Assembly: GCF_023516595.1 (NCBI RefSeq)
Contig: NZ_JAMGBG010000103.1
Span: 40,258 to 104,257 of the forward strand
Reading direction: 5' to 3'
DNA from: Streptomyces neyagawaensis
Lineage (GTDB): Bacteria; Actinomycetota; Actinomycetes; Streptomycetales; Streptomycetaceae
Length of the DNA: 64,000 nucleotides
Numbering within the stretch: the first letter of the stretch is position 1; each line of letters starts with the position of its first letter. Under the pieces are notes generated by a model. It saw only the letters and a program-made list of their open reading frames with translations. It was not told where the DNA came from and did not search any database. This document shows positions 1-7,240 of this stretch, in pieces. Both the position numbers and the translations under genes were made by a program.

Positions 1-890
1 GCCCTGGGCAGGTCTGTGAGGTCGTATTCGGCGGTGATGTCGACGCGTACCCGGCCGTCGGCGATGTAGCCGAGTGCGCGGCGGGCGCTGTCGGCGAGTC
101 GATCCGGATGTGTTCGGCTGAGCAGGTTGCTGTTGTAGGCCAGGAGAGATGTGCCCTGCATGAGGAGGTCGTTGGCGTTGGTCAGGACCGGTTCGTAGGT
201 GCTGAGGTTGCCGTACGCCACCAGTCGGCCGTGGGGTGCGAGCTGGTCGAGGCCGGCGTGCCGGGTCGGGCCGCCGACCGGGTCGAGGATCACGTCGAAC
301 TTCTCGTCGCCGAGTCCGGCCGGGAACTCCTCGCGCAGCAGGACCTGGTCGTAGCCGAACTGAGCGGCGTAGTCGGCCCTGGCGGTGCTGCCTGCCACTC
401 CGACGATACGACCGGCGCCGGCCAGTCGGGCGAACTGGGCGGCCAGGGTGCCCACCGAGCCGGCGGCGGCGTGGACCAGCACGCTCTCTCCGGGCCGCAC
501 ACGCGAGGCGGTGTTGATCAGGTCGTAGGCGGTCGGCGCGCCCCAGCCGATGCCTGCCGCCGTCCGTAGCGGCATGTCGCCGATGTCCAGCGTGAGTACG
601 GCGGGTGCCACGGCCACCTCGGCGTAGGCGCCTGCGGTGGTCAGCGCTGTGACAGGTTCACCGATACGGCCCGGGTCGATGTCCTCGCCGACAGCGACGA
701 TGTGTCCGGATGCCTCGAAGCCGGGTACGAAGGGGCGCGGCACGGGGAAGTGGCCGTCCCGGACCATGGTGTCGCCCCACTGGATCCCCGCGTAGGCGAC
801 GCGGATCGCCACCTGCCCGGGACCAGGTGCGGGCTCGTCGAGTTGTGCGACGCGGTAGTGGTTTTCGGCATCGAGGAGGACAGCCTTCAC
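1..890 (-). CDS. Zinc-independent MDR-family quinone/NADPH oxidoreductase (3' end cut off)
   Basis: Medium-chain dehydrogenase/reductase of the quinone oxidoreductase type, expected to transfer hydride from NADPH to a quinone or enone in the cytosol. The 296 visible residues begin MKAVLLDAENHYRV from a GTG, followed by the GroES-like domain with PFVPGFEASGHIVAVG and a Rossmann nucleotide-binding segment HAAAGSVGTLAAQFARL near residue 137. I see no structural-zinc cysteine cluster, which fits the quinone oxidoreductase branch. The C-terminus lies outside the window. It is divergent from a MarR regulator, and the shared 102-bp intergenic region holds nested inverted repeats, so repression by that MarR protein is likely. 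The substrate cannot be told from sequence. Confidence 0.88.
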   Translation of the reverse strand, partial: MKAVLLDAENHYRVAQLDEPAPGPGQVAIRVAYAGIQWGDTMVRDGHFPVPRPFVPGFEASGHIVAVGEDIDPGRIGEPVTALTTAGAYAEVAVAPAVLTLDIGDMPLRTAAGIGWGAPTAYDLINTASRVRPGESVLVHAAAGSVGTLAAQFARLAGAGRIVGVAGSTARADYAAQFGYDQVLLREEFPAGLGDEKFDVILDPVGGPTRHAGLDQLAPHGRLVAYGNLSTYEPVLTNANDLLMQGTSLLAYNSNLLSRTHPDRLADSARRALGYIADGRVRVDITAEYDLTDLPR

Positions 891-907
891 GGTTACAGCC
901 CTTTGCG

Positions 908-962
908 TTGACTCAGTATCCTTACTCTCAGGGAGAGTAGATGTGTAAGGTTCCTTAGTCAA
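908..962. promoter_or_regulatory. Nested inverted repeats between MDR oxidoreductase and marR genes (operator candidate)
   Basis: TTGACT (908-913) is mirrored by AGTCAA (957-962), CCTTAC (920-925) by GTAAGG (945-950), and TACTCTC (923-929) by GAGAGTA (933-939) around a 3-bp centre. TAAGGTTCCTTA at 946-957 is a further palindrome. Such nested dyads in a divergent promoter are typical of MarR autoregulation. Binding is inferred. Confidence 0.6.
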
Positions 963-992
963 CGTATATATCTGTTAATGGAGTGGGAGCAC

Positions 993-1457
993 ATGGCGCA
1001 CGCCCCGGTCGAAGACGACCTCTGCACCCGGATCAGGCGGTCGGAACAGGCGCTGATGGCGCACCACGAGGCGGTGCTGCGCACCTACGGGCTGACCATG
1101 ACCCAGTACACGGTGCTGCTTGCCCTCTCGCGTGAGGGCGGCATGTCCGGCTCCCAACTGGCCCGCTCCTGCGGGGTGACCCAGCAGAGCATGAGCAGCG
1201 TGCTCACCAACATGGAGACCAAGCAGCTCATCCGCCGCCAGACGTCCCCCGTGCATGCCAAGGTGCAGATCGCCACCCTCACCGACCAGGGCCGAGCGCT
1301 CCTGGACCGCGCCTACCAGGAGGTGATCATCCTTGAGCGCGCACTCACCGATGCGTTCACTCCCTCCGAACACGCCGCACTCTGCGAACTCCTGGAGAGA
1401 GCCACCACCGTGCTGATCCAGCAGACGCGCCAAGCGACCGCCCCGCCCACAGCCTGA
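993..1457 (+). CDS. MarR-family transcriptional regulator (possibly OhrR-like redox sensor)
   Basis: A 154-residue winged-helix repressor of the MarR family, expected to act as a dimer. The winged-helix core is visible as SGSQLARSCGVTQQSMSSVL (recognition region) followed by the wing RRQTSPVHAKVQIATLT. I chose the ATG at 993 over the in-frame ATG at 978 because GGAGTGGGAG lies just before it. Cys11 in DDLCTRIRRSEQ, followed by TMTQYTVLLAL, falls where one-Cys OhrR proteins carry their peroxide-sensing cysteine, so a thiol-oxidation switch is plausible but is inference. It is divergent from the quinone oxidoreductase, its probable target. A weak 8-bp dyad (GGTCTCGG/CCGAGACC, 1458-1499) follows the stop codon. 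Confidence 0.88.
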   Translation: MAHAPVEDDLCTRIRRSEQALMAHHEAVLRTYGLTMTQYTVLLALSREGGMSGSQLARSCGVTQQSMSSVLTNMETKQLIRRQTSPVHAKVQIATLTDQGRALLDRAYQEVIILERALTDAFTPSEHAALCELLERATTVLIQQTRQATAPPTA

Positions 1458-1584
1458 GGTCTCGGCGGGCGCAGCAACGCGCGGATCGCTACCGAGACCG
1501 ACACACCGCCGATGATCACCCAGAGGAGTCCTCCGCCGCCCCCGCCAGCGGATCAACCCCCGAAGAACTTCGAGCGCCGACCGC

Positions 1585-2343
1585 TCAGGACGACGCCGCG
1601 GGCACTCTGAGGGCGGCCAGGACCGGGAGGTGGTCCGTGGCCGCCCTCAGGTCGTCCCGGCTGATGCCGGGCAGGCCGAGCGGCACACCGCAGCCGAGGA
1701 CCTCGATGCCGGGGGTGGCCAGGACGGCGTCGATGCGCTGGTGGGGGTCGGCAGGGGTGGAGGTGTACTCGCTGCCCCAGGGCGCGGTGGCCCAGCAGTC
1801 CTGGAGCGTGCCGGCCAGCCTCCGGAACGTGCGGCCGTCGGGGCGTTCGTTGAGGTCGCCGCCCGCCACCGCGTGCTCCACGCCCAGGGCGGCGAGGCGG
1901 TCGAGGAGCATGCCGCCCTGCTCGTACCGTTCGTCCTTCTGCAGGGAGAGGTGGCAGGACAGGACGCCGAGGCGGGCGCCGCCGAAGCGGACCACGGCCG
2001 TGGCGAAGCCGCGCCGGTGCAGGCCGGGGGTGAGCGGCAGCAGGACGTCCTCCGTGTGCTCGACGGTGGCGCGCAGGCCGCACAGCAGGGCGGGCCCGGA
2101 GGCGGTGGCGCCGCCGGAGAGGGTGACGAGGTCCGAGGCCGCGGCCAGCCGCGCGAGTTTCTTGCGCCAGCGGAAGAAGCGCGGGGCTTCCTGGATGAGG
2201 ACCAGGTCGGGGGCGCAGCCCTTGATCACCCGGGCGAGGGCGTCGGTGTCGTCCCGCATGGAGCGGATGTTGTAGCTGAGGACACGGATGGTCGCCGAAC
2301 CGTCGGGGTTCGTGCGGGAGTTGGGCAGCGGGTTCGTCGCCAT
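1585..2343 (-). CDS. Endonuclease/exonuclease/phosphatase (EEP) family hydrolase
   Basis: A 252-residue member of the EEP superfamily, metal-dependent phosphodiesterases or phosphatases acting on nucleic acids or phospholipids. The fold's motifs occur in order: RVLSYNIRSM (catalytic Asn), LVLIQEAPRF (metal-binding Glu), AGGDLNERPD (Asp/Asn pair) and ATDHLPVLAAL (terminal Asp-His). No signal peptide follows the chosen ATG, so it is probably cytosolic. The frame is open further upstream, but the ATG at 2343 has TATCTT ending 7 nt before it and no Shine-Dalgarno sequence, a leaderless arrangement. The substrate is unknown. Confidence 0.85.
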   Translation of the reverse strand: MATNPLPNSRTNPDGSATIRVLSYNIRSMRDDTDALARVIKGCAPDLVLIQEAPRFFRWRKKLARLAAASDLVTLSGGATASGPALLCGLRATVEHTEDVLLPLTPGLHRRGFATAVVRFGGARLGVLSCHLSLQKDERYEQGGMLLDRLAALGVEHAVAGGDLNERPDGRTFRRLAGTLQDCWATAPWGSEYTSTPADPHQRIDAVLATPGIEVLGCGVPLGLPGISRDDLRAATDHLPVLAALRVPAASS

Positions 2344-2490
2344 GAGGATCAAGATACGCCCCGAGCCCGGGGGTATTTGTCCGTTTGCGGCCGGGGGCGG
2401 TTCGTGGCTCGGCACGCGCGTGCGGCGGAGCCGAACATGGATACGGCCCCGCGCCCCTTTCCGGGACACGGGGCCGCGGCCGACCGGGTG

Positions 2491-3444
2491 TCACATGATC
2501 GGGTCGGGCTCTCTCGCCAGGTCGGCCGCGCCCACCAGGCCGGCCTCGTTGCCCAGCCGGGCGGCGATCACCTGGGCGACCGGGCGCCAGTTGCCGCCGA
2601 CGAGCCACCGCTTGTACGACTTGCGGATGGGGTCGAGGACCAGCTCGCCCTCGTCGGACAGGCCACCGCCCACGATGAACGCCGACGGGTCGAAGAGGGA
2701 GGCGAGGTCGGCGAGACCGGCGCCGGCCCAGCGGGCCAGCTCGCGGTAGGAGTCGACGGCGACGGGGTCACCCTGGCGGGCGGCCATGGAGATGTGCTTG
2801 CCCTCGATGCCGTCGGGCGTGCCGTCACCGAGGCCGAGGAGGATCTCGGCGTTCTCGGGGGTCGCGTTGGCGCGCTGCTTGGCGTACCGCACCAGCGCGC
2901 GCCCCGACGCGTACTGCTCCCAACAGCCCTGGCTGCCGCAGCCGCACAGCAGGCCGTCGGGCACCATCCGGATGTGGCCGAACTCGGCGGCCACCCCGAA
3001 GTGTCCGCGGCGCAGCTTGTTGCCGATGATGATGCCGCCGCCGAGGCCCGTGCCGAGGGTGATGCAGATGACGTTCCGGTGGCCCTTGCCCGCGCCGAAC
3101 CTGTACTCGCCCCACGCGGCCGCGTTGGCGTCGTTCTCGACGACGACGGGCAGGCCCACGCGGGCCTCGACCTTCTCCTTCAACGGCTCGTTGCGCCAGT
3201 CGATGTTCGGGGCGAAGTAGACCGTGGAGCGCTGGCGGTCGACGTAACCGGCAGCGCCGATGCCGACGCCGACGATCTCGTGGCCGGCTCGCGCGCCCTC
3301 GACGGCGGCGGCGATGGCGTCCACGATCCCCTCGGGCGTACCCGGGGTCGGCACCTTGTGGGTCGAGAGGATGTTGCCTTCCTCGTCGACCACACCGGCC
3401 GCGATCTTGGTACCGCCGATGTCGACGCCGATGGTGAGTCCCAT
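2491..3444 (-). CDS. glkA: ROK-family glucokinase
   Basis: Glucokinase of the ROK family, phosphorylating glucose to glucose 6-phosphate with ATP. In Streptomyces the GlkA enzyme also mediates carbon catabolite repression. The 317-residue length is standard. It shows the N-terminal phosphate loop DIGGTKIAAG, the VVENDANAAA segment around the catalytic Asp105, EFGHIRM, and the ROK zinc motif CGCGSQGC at 167-174. The start has GAGGGA five bases upstream. The downstream gene encodes an EEP hydrolase and the upstream spacer contains the MITE-like element. Identity rests on strong motif agreement with actinobacterial glucokinases. Confidence 0.96.
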   Translation of the reverse strand: MGLTIGVDIGGTKIAAGVVDEEGNILSTHKVPTPGTPEGIVDAIAAAVEGARAGHEIVGVGIGAAGYVDRQRSTVYFAPNIDWRNEPLKEKVEARVGLPVVVENDANAAAWGEYRFGAGKGHRNVICITLGTGLGGGIIIGNKLRRGHFGVAAEFGHIRMVPDGLLCGCGSQGCWEQYASGRALVRYAKQRANATPENAEILLGLGDGTPDGIEGKHISMAARQGDPVAVDSYRELARWAGAGLADLASLFDPSAFIVGGGLSDEGELVLDPIRKSYKRWLVGGNWRPVAQVIAARLGNEAGLVGAADLAREPDPIM

Positions 3445-3537
3445 GAATCCCTCAGTTTCGGTCGAGCCCCGCTACGGCCAACCGTACCCGAGGGCCCAGC
3501 ACCGGAGCTCCCGTCGTCCGCCCGGCGGACGCCCCTG

Positions 3538-3701
3538 AGAGCCTGTGAACAAACCCGCGCCCGGGCCCGAGGTGACTGGCGCCTCCGCCTCCGGCGTTGC
3601 CGTCAGTCGCGATGGCTCCGCCATCACTCCCTCCTCCGCCTTGGATTCAAAGGCGCAAGGCACCTCGGGCTGATCCGGACGGGGGTTCGTTCACAGGCTC
3701 T
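3538..3701. mobile_element. 164-bp MITE-like element with long imperfect terminal inverted repeats
   Basis: The two ends, AGAGCCTGTGAAC (3538-3550) and GTTCACAGGCTCT (3689-3701), are perfect inverted repeats. The match continues inward past a few mismatches and one 4-bp gap through GCCCGAGGTG and a GCGCC block, about 45 bp per arm. The centre carries another dyad, GATGGC-TCC-GCCATC (3611-3625), so the whole element can fold into one hairpin. No transposase frame fits. No clean target-site duplication is visible. It ends three bases from the stop of the DUF5304-like gene. A non-autonomous IS relic or a structured intergenic repeat is the best reading. Confidence 0.7.
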
Positions 3702-3704
3702 GCA

Positions 3705-4211
3705 TCAGTCCAGGTCGATGCGTTCGCCGGGGCCCTGCCCGTCGTCCTCGTCACGGCGTTCCCGGTGGGCGGGGTCGCGGGTGGTCCACCGGCGTTCCTG
3801 GGCCTCGACGGCGGAGCGGTACGCGGCGAGGAGTTCGTTGCCCGCGGCGGCGAGGTGGTCGAAGACGTCCGGGTTGCGTTCGATGACGGGTTCGACGGCG
3901 GCCTTGGCCTGCTGGACGACCTGGTTGACCATCTGCTGGGCCGCTCCGCCCGCCACCGCGCCGAGCAGCGGCGACTGGAGGCCGGACAGCTTGTCGGCGA
4001 CGGTGTCGACCAGCTTGCGCAGTTCCTCGGCGGCCGAGCCCGGCGGCGGCCCGTGCTGCGCCCGGCGGCGGGCCTTCTCCGCGGCGAGGTCCTCCTCGCA
4101 CGCGGTGGCCCAGGCGTCGGCGTCCGTGGCCCGTACCTCGTACTCGTCCGCGGCGGCCCGGCCGGCCGCGTCCTGACGAGCGGCATCGGACGAGGGGCGC
4201 TCTTCGCTCAT
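3705..4211 (-). CDS. DUF5304-like hypothetical protein
   Basis: A 168-residue soluble, highly charged protein without signal peptide or membrane segment. The N-terminal third is acidic and low-complexity. The centre, SAAEELRKLVDTVADKLSGL and the following alanine-rich helices, looks like an amphipathic helical bundle, and the C-terminus is a charged tail (RRDEDDGQGPGERIDLD). I associate this family with DUF5304 of Streptomyces from memory. AGGAG lies six bases before the ATG. It is transcribed in the same direction as the ArsA-like ATPase, 57 bp downstream of that gene's stop, and could be its partner. Function is unknown. Confidence 0.75.
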   Translation of the reverse strand: MSEERPSSDAARQDAAGRAAADEYEVRATDADAWATACEEDLAAEKARRRAQHGPPPGSAAEELRKLVDTVADKLSGLQSPLLGAVAGGAAQQMVNQVVQQAKAAVEPVIERNPDVFDHLAAAGNELLAAYRSAVEAQERRWTTRDPAHRERRDEDDGQGPGERIDLD

Positions 4212-4268
4212 GGCGGACTCCTGCCTACGTTTCGTACCTTCGACGTTACCCGAACGGGGGTATGCGGT

Positions 4269-5438
4269 TCACCGGGTGCGGGGCCAGAACCGGGGGTCCG
4301 GGGCGAAGCGGATCCTCAGCTCGCCGTCCCGCAGGGCCGCCCCGTCGACCGTGCAGCGGCGCAGGGCCGAGGGCAGCGGCACGATGCGCCGGAACTGCCC
4401 GGCGGTGACGACCAGCTCGTCGCCGCGCCGCACGAGGTCCAGTTCGTCGCGTATGGCGCCGGGCAGCGGGAGGTGCCAGACGAGCACGCCGTCGTCGGCG
4501 AGCCGGTCGGTGACGGGCCACTCGACCCGGGCAGGCCTGTCACCCGCAGGGGGTACGTCGAGAGCGGTGAGGTCGTCGGTGCCGCGCGGGTCACGGCCGA
4601 GGTGGGCGACCTCCCGCACGGGGTGGGTGGCGCGCCACTCCGACAGCGTCTTGTCCTGCTGGGCGACGAGACCCGCGAGCCAGGTGTCGGAGGTCTCCTC
4701 GGGCAGCACCCGGTTGGCGACCAGCGCGTCCACGGGGAGGCCGCGCAGGGCGAGGCCGACGCCCGCGGTCCGGATGTGGTCGGCGCCGGCGGGGCCGGGC
4801 TCGGCGACCAGCCGTACGGTCGTGCCCGGGTCGTCGACGACCGCGGCGACGGCGGCCAGCTCGACGTCCCAGCGGCCGGCCGTCTCGTACAGCCACTCCG
4901 CGGGCATCGGCACGCCGGCCAGCCGGCCGAGCACGGGGCGCAGGGCGCGGGCCGCCTGGCGTTCGGCGGGCAGCAAACGCCGCAGATAGCGGCGGAGTTC
5001 CTCGGGGAGGCCGAGCAGGGCGAGCGCCTGCGGGAGGGGCGGCAGATCGACGACGAGGAGGTCGTACACCTCGGACAGCGCGGCGTCGCGGAGCGCGCGC
5101 AGGAGGGCCAGCTCCTCGGCGCCGGGCAGCGGGGTGAGTTCCTCGGCGTCCAGCCGGCCGGCGCCCAGCAGATCCAGGACGGAGGCGGCGCGCTCCTGGA
5201 ACGCGACGAGGTCCGCGCGGAAGCCGGCGGCGGCGTCGGGCCGCCACGCCGTGAGGCCGGGGCCGACCGGTACGGGCTCGGCGCCGGTCGGGGTGCCCAG
5301 CACCGCCCCGAGACTGTCGGTCCGGTCGGCGCTCAGCACGAGCGTGCGGCAGCCCTCCCGAGCCGCCGCCACCGCCGTGGCCGCGGCAACCGTCGTACGG
5401 CCACTGCCGCCTTGCCCGGTGATCAGGATGGTGCGCAT
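4269..5438 (-). CDS. ArsA/GET3-like P-loop ATPase with altered P-loop
   Basis: A 389-residue ArsA/GET3-class (SIMIBI) ATPase relative. The N-terminal deviant Walker A is GQGGSGRTT at residues 8-16, followed by VLSADRTDSLGAVLG (switch I-like) and YDLLVVDLPPLPQALALL (Walker B/switch II). Family members normally have GKGGVGKT; here the dimer-contacting lysine is Gln and the P-loop lysine is Arg, so normal ATP hydrolysis is doubtful. The C-terminus (about residues 310-385) resembles the ArsA HSP20-like domain. No arsenite-binding cysteines are evident. A TACCGT box ends 8 nt before the ATG with no Shine-Dalgarno sequence. Neighbouring lipid-related genes hint at membrane-protein or lipid work, which is speculative. 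Confidence 0.82.
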   Translation of the reverse strand: MRTILITGQGGSGRTTVAAATAVAAAREGCRTLVLSADRTDSLGAVLGTPTGAEPVPVGPGLTAWRPDAAAGFRADLVAFQERAASVLDLLGAGRLDAEELTPLPGAEELALLRALRDAALSEVYDLLVVDLPPLPQALALLGLPEELRRYLRRLLPAERQAARALRPVLGRLAGVPMPAEWLYETAGRWDVELAAVAAVVDDPGTTVRLVAEPGPAGADHIRTAGVGLALRGLPVDALVANRVLPEETSDTWLAGLVAQQDKTLSEWRATHPVREVAHLGRDPRGTDDLTALDVPPAGDRPARVEWPVTDRLADDGVLVWHLPLPGAIRDELDLVRRGDELVVTAGQFRRIVPLPSALRRCTVDGAALRDGELRIRFAPDPRFWPRTR

Positions 5439-5529
5439 GGGGCTGAACGGTAACCCACTGAACGGGGCCAGGGATTCAGCTCACGACGCGAACGCGGCGG
5501 AGGACGGCGCCGAGGAACCGCCGGGTACT

Positions 5530-5577
5530 CAAGGGGCGCGGGGAACCGCGCGCCCGACCACAGCGGACCCGCAGCCG
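5530..5577. repeat. Dispersed intergenic repeat, copy 1 (degenerate)
   Basis: AAGGGGCGCGGGGAACCGCG followed by a stretch ending in GACCCGCAGCC. It is the complement of the GCGCAGTTCCCCGCGCCCC repeat found five more times in the window, with one change in the core. It lies in the spacer between the ArsA-like and SRPBCC genes. Confidence 0.7.
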
Positions 5578-5612
5578 CGAACACACGCGCACCCCCGCCC
5601 CCTTGGGCGGAC

Positions 5613-6053
5613 CTACGCGCCCGATTCCACCCGCTTCTTCAGCCCCGCCAGCGCCCGATCGATGATCACCTTCTCCGCCTTGCGCTTGATCATCCCGAGC
5701 ATCGGGATCTTCACGTCCACGGTCAGCTGGTACGTCACCTCAGTCGCCGAGTCACTCACCGGCTTGAGGATGTACGACCCGTCCAGCGACCGCAGCATCT
5801 GCGACTTGACCAGCGTCCAGGACACCTCGTTCGCCCCGGTCCAGGTGTACGCCAGCGTCTGGTCGTCCTTGATCGCCCCGGCGTCCATGACGAGCCGTAC
5901 CTGCTCGGCGCGCCCCTCGTCGTCGGTCTTCAGGACCTCCGCCTCCTTCACCTCACCCGTCCAGTCGGGGTAGCGGGCGAAGTCGGCGATCACTCCCATG
6001 ACGTCGGCCGCCGCAGCCTCGATCGTGATGCTCGAACTGGTGAATTCCGCCAT
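5613..6053 (-). CDS. SRPBCC (START-like) domain protein
   Basis: A 146-residue single-domain protein of the SRPBCC/polyketide-cyclase superfamily, a helix-grip fold with a deep hydrophobic pocket for lipids or polyketides. Typical elements are SSITIEAAAADVMGVIADFA at the N-terminus, RYPDWTGEVKEAEV, and a long C-terminal helix MLGMIKRKAEKVIIDRALAG. The ATG at 6053 has GGAGGAG upstream, so it is preferred over the in-frame start at 6101. It is followed by a repeat-bearing spacer and lies 83 bp downstream of the metallophosphoesterase on the same strand. The ligand is unknown; the nearby acyl-CoA ligase makes a lipid ligand plausible. Confidence 0.88.
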   Translation of the reverse strand: MAEFTSSSITIEAAAADVMGVIADFARYPDWTGEVKEAEVLKTDDEGRAEQVRLVMDAGAIKDDQTLAYTWTGANEVSWTLVKSQMLRSLDGSYILKPVSDSATEVTYQLTVDVKIPMLGMIKRKAEKVIIDRALAGLKKRVESGA

Positions 6054-6136
6054 CGCCGTGGCTCCTCCAGAGACGGTCCGGTGAGGGAGGTGGGTGCGCA
6101 CGTATGTGCAGCGTGAAGGCTACCGCGCGTACGGAC

Positions 6137-6934
6137 TCACCACTCCAACGCCCACGGCTTACCGCTCCCGGCGAAGTGCCCCACGTTCACGCACTCGGTC
6201 GCCCCGATCCGCATCCGCCGCGCCAGCGGCTGGTGGACGTGCCCGAACAGCGAGTACCGCGGCCGGGTCCGGCGGATCGCCTCCAGCAGCGCGTGGCTCC
6301 CGCGCTCGAACCGGCGCGCGACCGTGTCGTACACCAGCTCGGGCACCTCCGGCGGGATGTGGGTGCACAGCACGTCCACCTCCCCCACCGCCTCGATCTT
6401 CGCCGCGTACTCCTCGTCGCTGATCTCGTACGGCGTGCGCATGGGGGTGCGCAGTCCGCCGCCCACGAACCCGAAGACCCAGCCCCCGATCTCGACGCGC
6501 TCCCCGTCCAGCACGGTCGTCCCCTGCCCCGCGTACTCGGACCACAGCGCCGGCATGTCGACATTGCCGTAGGTGGCGTACGTCGGCTCCGGGAACGCCG
6601 CGAACAGCTCGGCGTACTGCTTGCGCACGGCCTTCTCGATCACGGCGGAGCGGTCCTGGCCGATGCCGGCCCAGAGCCGGGTGCCGAGGTCGCGGGCCTC
6701 CTCGAAGCGCCGGGCGGTGCGCAGCTCGACGAGCCGGGTGGCGTTCTCGGCGCCGAACAGATCGGGGAAGATCCCGCGCGAGTGGTCCGCGTAGTCGAGG
6801 AAGAGGACCAGGTCACCGAGGCACACCAGGGCGTCGGCACCCTCGCCGGCTCTGGCCAGGTCGCGCGCGTTGCCGTGCACGTCACTGACCACATGAATAC
6901 GCGTCCTGCGGTTACCGCCTCGTGTGGGTGCCAT
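6137..6934 (-). CDS. Calcineurin-like metallophosphoesterase
   Basis: A 265-residue binuclear metallophosphoesterase. All signature motifs are present in order: VVSDVHGNARD near residue 17, LGDLVLFLDY, YGNVDMP, THIPPEVPE and FGHVHQPLAR. There is no signal peptide, so it is probably cytosolic. The ATG at 6934 is chosen because TACGCT ends 8 nt upstream without a Shine-Dalgarno sequence (leaderless pattern); the ORF could extend to 7090 but the extra residues are not family-like. Substrate unknown. It is divergent from the acyl-CoA ligase and probably shares a control region with it. Confidence 0.87.
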   Translation of the reverse strand: MAPTRGGNRRTRIHVVSDVHGNARDLARAGEGADALVCLGDLVLFLDYADHSRGIFPDLFGAENATRLVELRTARRFEEARDLGTRLWAGIGQDRSAVIEKAVRKQYAELFAAFPEPTYATYGNVDMPALWSEYAGQGTTVLDGERVEIGGWVFGFVGGGLRTPMRTPYEISDEEYAAKIEAVGEVDVLCTHIPPEVPELVYDTVARRFERGSHALLEAIRRTRPRYSLFGHVHQPLARRMRIGATECVNVGHFAGSGKPWALEW

Positions 6935-6990
6935 GACGATCAAGCGTAGGCGGGTGCGGCATAGGTGAACAGAGTCGACCGAACCTGCGG

Positions 6991-7008
6991 TTACTGGCCA
7001 GTCAGTAA
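6991..7008. promoter_or_regulatory. Palindromic operator candidate upstream of the acyl-CoA ligase
   Basis: TTACTGGCCAGTCAGTAA contains the perfect 10-bp palindrome ACTGGCCAGT and the outer arms TTACTG/CAGTAA. It sits 57 bp upstream of the metallophosphoesterase start and 233 bp upstream of the ligase start. The form fits TetR-family operators of fatty-acid regulons. The rest of the 306-bp spacer (6935-7240) holds only a GAGGAG ribosome site before the TTG start. Confidence 0.5.
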
Positions 7009-7240
7009 GTGGGGGGATTATTGTTCCCGGAGAACCCCATACGTGTGACGCGGAAAACATCTCCCGCACCCCCCCTCGCGGAGAAGCCATACCGGCGGGT
7101 AACGTCCGGGCAGTCCAGTCGTGCTCAGGTTTTCAACCAGTGAGGAACAAGTGGGACCTGGGCGCTAGCCCCAGCCTTGGACCGCACCGTCGCATCACAC
7201 ACAGAGTCGTGGCGCCGGCGCCCTATGAGGAGCAGCAGTC

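Noticed and set aside
1458..1560. Short hydrophobic minus-strand peptide (LLWVIIGGVSVSVAIRALL) after marR
   Set aside because: It looks like a small membrane protein fragment, but there is a stop just upstream and no start codon with a ribosome site. It may be a decayed gene but cannot be supported.
1630..5453. Long plus-strand open frames (1630-4176 and 3597-5453)
   Set aside because: They are antisense shadows of the EEP, glkA, DUF5304-like and ArsA-like genes. Long stop-free antisense frames are expected at this GC content, and the translated sequences are Gly/Ala/Arg/Val-rich without motifs.
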